Assembly (NCBI GenBank): GCA_015233015.1
Contig: JADFYO010000018.1
Span: 1 to 56,207, forward strand
Length of the DNA: 56,207 nt
Direction: 5' to 3'
Origin: Nitrospirota bacterium
GTDB taxonomy: Bacteria > Nitrospirota > Thermodesulfovibrionia > Thermodesulfovibrionales > Magnetobacteriaceae
A program made the position numbers and the translations under genes. Position 1 is the stretch's first letter; each line of letters begins with the position of its first letter. Positions 52,976-56,207 of the stretch are shown here, in pieces. The notes under the pieces were generated by a model, which was not told the DNA's origin, made no database searches, and saw only the letters and a program-made list of their open reading frames with translations.

Positions 52976-54406
52976 TTAAACTCTTTGCGTTAACCGGTCA
53001 AAAACTGAATTAATCACACCCTCGTAACCGGTCTTGTTTTTATTTGTAAAGGCGGCGATTTTTACGTTAACCTTAGTCTTTTCAGGCTGCAGCAGCACCC
53101 ATATTTTTTTGTGGCTGAGGAAAAACGCGCTGTAAAGCCCTATGGCCATAAACAGGCACCCTGCATAGACCACCCAAACTCCCGGGTCTTTTCTCACCTG
53201 AAGCCCTGTATATTGGTATCCATAGTTATCGACTAATTCCACCGTGCTGCCGTCGGGCATTTTCCATGTATTGGGATAGCGCTTTACCACCCAGCCGGAT
53301 TTTTTCTCTTCCTTTTCATTTTCAGATGTGACTTCTATAAAAACAGCTGGATTGTTCATGTTGTCGGTGTATGTATATGGCCGCTCATCTTTGTCGAACG
53401 AGAGGGCGGGACTAAAGGTAGTAATCTTGCCGGTGAGCTTCGTCCCGGGGATTGTAAATGACTCCCCTACGTGAAGGGATATTTGTTCAGTCTTGCCGCC
53501 TTTTGGCGTTACGTTTAGGATAATCAGCCCCTTGGCGTCAGGGACTACGCCATAGCCCGACTGGTAAAACGTATAGCCCTTGTATTTTAATGGGGAGTTT
53601 ACGCCTATGGACTTTTTCAGCACCGTCCTGCCGTTTTCAATAATGGAAAGCCAGCTTATGTACTCCTTAGGCATGTCTGAAGTGCCGTAAAACCAGACGG
53701 CAAAATTGTCGCACCGAATGGAAAACCCCAGCGGGTGCTCCTCCTCCTGCCGTGTAAAGGCAACCGACGATGTCTCGCCTTCGGGAAGGCTTAAATAACC
53801 GCTAAACCCAAATGTGACGCCGATAACCGAGCCTATCAGGATGAATATTATGCTGAAGTGGATGACATAGACGGCATAACGCGTGTATCTGCCCTTGTGG
53901 GCGTAAAACTGAATGTCCCTATTATTAGGGCCTCCGGGGTCTGTCGCATTTGGGGTCATGCCTAGTTTTTTCAGAGCCGTTAAAACTACAGCCTTAGCCT
54001 CTTCGACATTGCCCTCTATGCTTAGTTCCTTTTTTATCCCATATTTATCGAATTCAGTCATATCTATGGGTTTCAGAGGCTCATCGACGACGCGCTTTAT
54101 GCGGGGGAGCCTGTCGATAGAGCAGATTGTCAGATTTGCCGCAAAGCAAACCAGCATCGCCGTAAACCACCACGAGTGGTACATGTCGGTAAGGCCAAGC
54201 ACATCGGCAGTCTTATAGGCGGTTGGCGCGCTTGCAGGGCCGAACATCTTTGTGAAGAGTTTTATGTTTTTCTCCGGCGGGGCATTTTGTTCTATTACCG
54301 TGCCTATTATCGAAGTCAGCGCTATAATGGCAAACAACGCCACCGCCAACTTTACCGACGTAAAGAATCCCCACACCTTTTCGACTATATTCTTATCTGC
54401 CATCAA
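52976..54406 (-). CDS. resB: cytochrome c biogenesis protein ResB/Ccs1
   Basis: ResB is the partner of CcsA in System II heme attachment. The 476-residue protein has membrane segments near 15-35, 77-97, 180-205 and 415-435, with a large periplasmic domain of about 200 residues between the third and fourth. Family markers are VWGFFTSVKLAVALFAIIAL at the start, YHSWWFTAMLVCFAANLTIC, KGRYTRYAVYVIHFSIIFIL and YQSGYGVVPDAKG. A basic tail follows the last span. Confidence 0.93.
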   Translation of the reverse strand: MMADKNIVEKVWGFFTSVKLAVALFAIIALTSIIGTVIEQNAPPEKNIKLFTKMFGPASAPTAYKTADVLGLTDMYHSWWFTAMLVCFAANLTICSIDRLPRIKRVVDEPLKPIDMTEFDKYGIKKELSIEGNVEEAKAVVLTALKKLGMTPNATDPGGPNNRDIQFYAHKGRYTRYAVYVIHFSIIFILIGSVIGVTFGFSGYLSLPEGETSSVAFTRQEEEHPLGFSIRCDNFAVWFYGTSDMPKEYISWLSIIENGRTVLKKSIGVNSPLKYKGYTFYQSGYGVVPDAKGLIILNVTPKGGKTEQISLHVGESFTIPGTKLTGKITTFSPALSFDKDERPYTYTDNMNNPAVFIEVTSENEKEEKKSGWVVKRYPNTWKMPDGSTVELVDNYGYQYTGLQVRKDPGVWVVYAGCLFMAIGLYSAFFLSHKKIWVLLQPEKTKVNVKIAAFTNKNKTGYEGVINSVFDRLTQRV

Positions 54407-54432
54407 TTATCCTTCTGTGTATCCTGTTAAAT

Positions 54433-54711
54433 TCAGAGTTTACCACCCACATACTGGCCAATGACCGAGGCCGCAAGTGAAATCGGTATGTACTTAAAGT
54501 CCAGATGAACCAAAGACCTCGCAAGGATAACAAATGGAATAGGTAAATGTATATACATAAACCACCTGGGGCTGCGCACTATCTGGCGCGCCCTTAAAAA
54601 CCCGAAAGGCAGATTTATCATAAACGCAAAGACCATCAGTATAGCAATCGCCTCCCAGTGCGTAAACGACACATTAGTCAGGTGTAACAAACCGCTTATC
54701 TTATTTATCAT
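54433..54711 (-). CDS. small membrane protein encoded upstream of resB
   Basis: This 92-residue protein has about three membrane segments (WEAIAILMVFAFMINLPFGF; FMYIHLPIPFVILARSL; ISLAASVIGQYVG). Positively charged loop RARQIVRSPRW and a central His (MYIHLPIP) are visible. I do not recognise the family. It is 26 bp ahead of resB in the same direction, so may take part in cytochrome c maturation or its regulation; this is from position only. Confidence 0.7.
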   Translation of the reverse strand: MINKISGLLHLTNVSFTHWEAIAILMVFAFMINLPFGFLRARQIVRSPRWFMYIHLPIPFVILARSLVHLDFKYIPISLAASVIGQYVGGKL

Positions 54712-54827
54712 TTATCCTTATCCCACTCAGAGCTGTTTGACAGGGGGGATTCTAACAAAATAGACAGCCAATTGTAAACCCAGGGCAAACGCATTTGAAA
54801 AATAAAGCAGAAGATACCTATGCAATC

Positions 54828-54983
54828 ATTCCAGACAAGCCGGAATGACAACAACGAAGCCGGCAATGACATTTTTAGGTGTTTATTCGTTCTGCCTTGT
54901 CTGTCATTCCAGCCTACGAGCTGGAATCCAGTCCTTGTGTCATTTTTTGAAAGACTGGATTCCTGCTTCCGCAGGAATGACAG
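54828..54983. repeat. CATTCC-type palindromic repeats, two copies
   Basis: One half-copy (54828-54849) is identical to the right arm of the repeat at 48754-48776. A second, imperfect long inverted repeat spans 54901-54983: CTGTCATTCCAGC at the left pairs with GCAGGAATGACAG at the right, and CTGGAATCCAGTC pairs with GACTGGATTCCTG. The gap 54712-55010 holds no gene. Confidence 0.8.
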
Positions 54984-55010
54984 ACTTGTTAATATGGTTG
55001 CAACTTGATA

Positions 55011-55925
55011 TTAAATTGCAGTGCCATAAGGCTTTCTTAAATAATATACCGAAATAAACCCTGCTAAGGCCATAAATATAATCATCCCCCATTGATTTAA
55101 TGTTGGCGCTGATGTGGTACACGCAGTATCTGAAGCAATCATCGCTACAAAAACGTCATTACCAGAAGTGTAAGCCCTCACAGGGGAACCCCATGTGGCA
55201 TTGCTATAACCAGCGACATAAGCGTTCCCGCATGTATCTACTGCTATGCCATATCCGTAATCGTCTCCTGCCCCACCGAGAAAAGTGTTCCATTGGAGTA
55301 CCCCTGAACTGTTTAACTTAGCTGCAAAGGCGTCATTGCCAGAAGTATAAGCCCTGACAGGCAAACCCCATGTGGCATTGGTATAACCCGCGACATAAAC
55401 GTTACCGCTTGTGTCAACTGCTATGCCCTGTATGTAATCGTTTCCAGCCCCTCCAAGAAAAGTGTTCCATTGAAGCACCCCTGAACTGTTTAACTTAGCT
55501 GCAAAGAGGTCGGCATTAACACCACCGTGAGCCGTCACAGGGGAACCCCATGTGCTATCGCTATCACCCGTAACATAAACGTTACCGCTTGTGTCAACTG
55601 CTATACCCCATCCTCTATCGGTTCCAGTCCCACCGAGAAAAGTGTTCCATTGAAGTACCCCTGAACTATTTAACTTAGCTGCGAATGCGTCAGCAGCACC
55701 ACCACCGAAAGCCGTCACAGGCGAACCCCATGTGGCAGTGCTAAAACCCGTAACATAAATGTTTCCGATTGTATCTACAGCTATGTCGCCATATCCGAAT
55801 CCGTAGTCGTTTCCAGTCCCTCCGAGAAAAGTGTTCCATGTAAGAGCAGGGTCTATTATTAACGGGTATCTGGCATCATGCTTTGCCACATCAAAACCTG
55901 CTTCCCGTTGTCCAAATACTTTAAA
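55011..55925 (-). pseudogene. SBBP-repeat surface protein with IPTL-CTERM-like tail, 5' end removed by an IS
   Basis: The remaining frame reads FKVFGQREAGFDVAKHDARY then PLIIDPALTWNTFLGG, the usual entry into SBBP (seven-bladed beta-propeller) repeats. Four repeats of about 58 residues follow (NTFLGGxGxDxGxGIAVD, SGNVYVxGxSxATWGSPV, DAFAAKLNSSGVLQW). It ends with TLNQWGMIIFMALAGFISVY then YLRKP, an IPTL-CTERM-type sorting tail for export to the cell surface. The upstream several hundred residues expected in this family are missing: the frame is cut at about 55925, where an IS1380-type element begins. GTG at 55889 could restart translation without a signal peptide. Confidence 0.8.
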
Positions 55926-56207
55926 CCTAGAAAAAGCAGTTGAATTATGAAGTGGGATAAAAATAATATATAAGACAAGGAGTTATGTCAAAAAAGAGAA
56001 GAAGGAGAACACACCCAATGGGAGAAGGTCAAAATAAAGGAGAATTGAAGAAAAACTATGAAGTAAGTGTAGACACATATGGAGGGAAAGTACACGTAGA
56101 ATGGAATCCTGAAGCGGCGGTAAAGCCATTAGGGCAGCTACCATTTTTCATAAATTTTATAAAGGTAAGCGGGTTGTATGATGCGTTCATAGAGGAATGT
56201 CCGCTTC
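55926..56207 (+). mobile_element. IS1380-family element, left end (runs off the window)
   Basis: The left end appears to be CCTAGAAAAAGCAGTTGA at 55926, similar in style to IS1380-family ends that begin CCTAGA. It interrupts the SBBP-repeat gene. The transposase starts about 60 bp inside. The right end and any target duplication are beyond the window. Confidence 0.65.
55985..56207 (+). CDS. IS1380-type transposase, amino-terminal part
   Basis: Seventy-four codons up to the window edge, starting MSKKRRRRTHPMGEGQNKGE. The part VHVEWNPEAAVKPLGQLPFF, INFIKVSGLYDAFIEECPL matches the start of IS1380-family DDE transposases (PLGQLPFF..., ECPL). An AAGGAG site precedes the ATG at short distance. The basic start is likely the DNA-binding part. 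The catalytic residues lie outside the window. Confidence 0.75.
   Translation, partial: MSKKRRRRTHPMGEGQNKGELKKNYEVSVDTYGGKVHVEWNPEAAVKPLGQLPFFINFIKVSGLYDAFIEECPL

Overview
The window looks like chromosome from a Gram-negative, probably anaerobic or microaerophilic bacterium. The signs are lipoproteins, a System II cytochrome c maturation pair (ResB/CcsA type), FdhD, a sigma-54 activator and IPTL-CTERM-like surface proteins. The gene mix and the long HflX are compatible with Nitrospirota or a deltaproteobacterial relative, but this is inference: there is no rRNA and no searches could be run. Most genes are compact, in operons, on the minus strand up to about 38 kb.

Layout. (1) 1-5.3 kb is accessory DNA beside a tRNA-Leu: a DNA adenine methylase remnant that has lost its catalytic middle, a large protein that lost its 5' end, an IS3-family element without its left end, and two unknown genes. 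(2) 5.3-12.1 kb: an operon of an unknown protein, an HD hydrolase and an MFS transporter; a tandem UspA protein; two paralogous RelE-type toxin-antitoxin modules around a TetR/AhpD-like pair with visible operators; and a TauE/SafE permease. (3) 12.2-15.8 kb: queC, an exported protein, cutA, a cyclic-nucleotide-binding protein and hisI-hisE. (4) 15.8-24.7 kb is the most interesting part. A small membrane protein, a TauE/SafE permease and two UspA-like paralogues sit with two paralogous sensor kinases and a sigma-54 activator. Two near-identical sigma-54-type promoters are each preceded by two copies of a 17-bp palindromic site at matching spacings. One of the kinases lacks the phospho-accepting histidine region. 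A HEPN/MNT pair lies between them on the other strand. (5) 24.7-38.3 kb: purN-rsmI, a ferritin-like protein, lipoproteins, nadE, a large hybrid kinase with an HD-GYP protein, a serine hydrolase-NamZ fusion, a toxin-like nuclease and fdhD. (6) 38.4-48.5 kb, plus strand: hflX, a heme-type radical SAM gene, hemE, hemH and hemG/Y (later heme steps), ilvD and a beta-propeller protein. (7) 48.5-56.2 kb: repeat-rich spacer with a WD40 remnant, uvrA, the cytochrome c maturation genes, and an SBBP-repeat surface protein cut by an IS1380-family element that runs off the window.

Working model for region 4 (inference). The membrane kinase and its activator, which has a GAFTGA motif and a Fis-type HTH, bind the palindromes and switch on two sigma-54 operons: [small protein - TauE permease - UspA-like] and [UspA-like - H-box-less kinase]. 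This gives a self-contained sensing, transport and stress module in which the histidine-less kinase could modulate the system.

Other dispersed structure: a roughly 95-bp two-hairpin element occurs twice, both times between convergent genes, and supplies the last codons of hisE. A CATTCC-type palindromic repeat family occurs near 48.7 and 54.8-55.0 kb.
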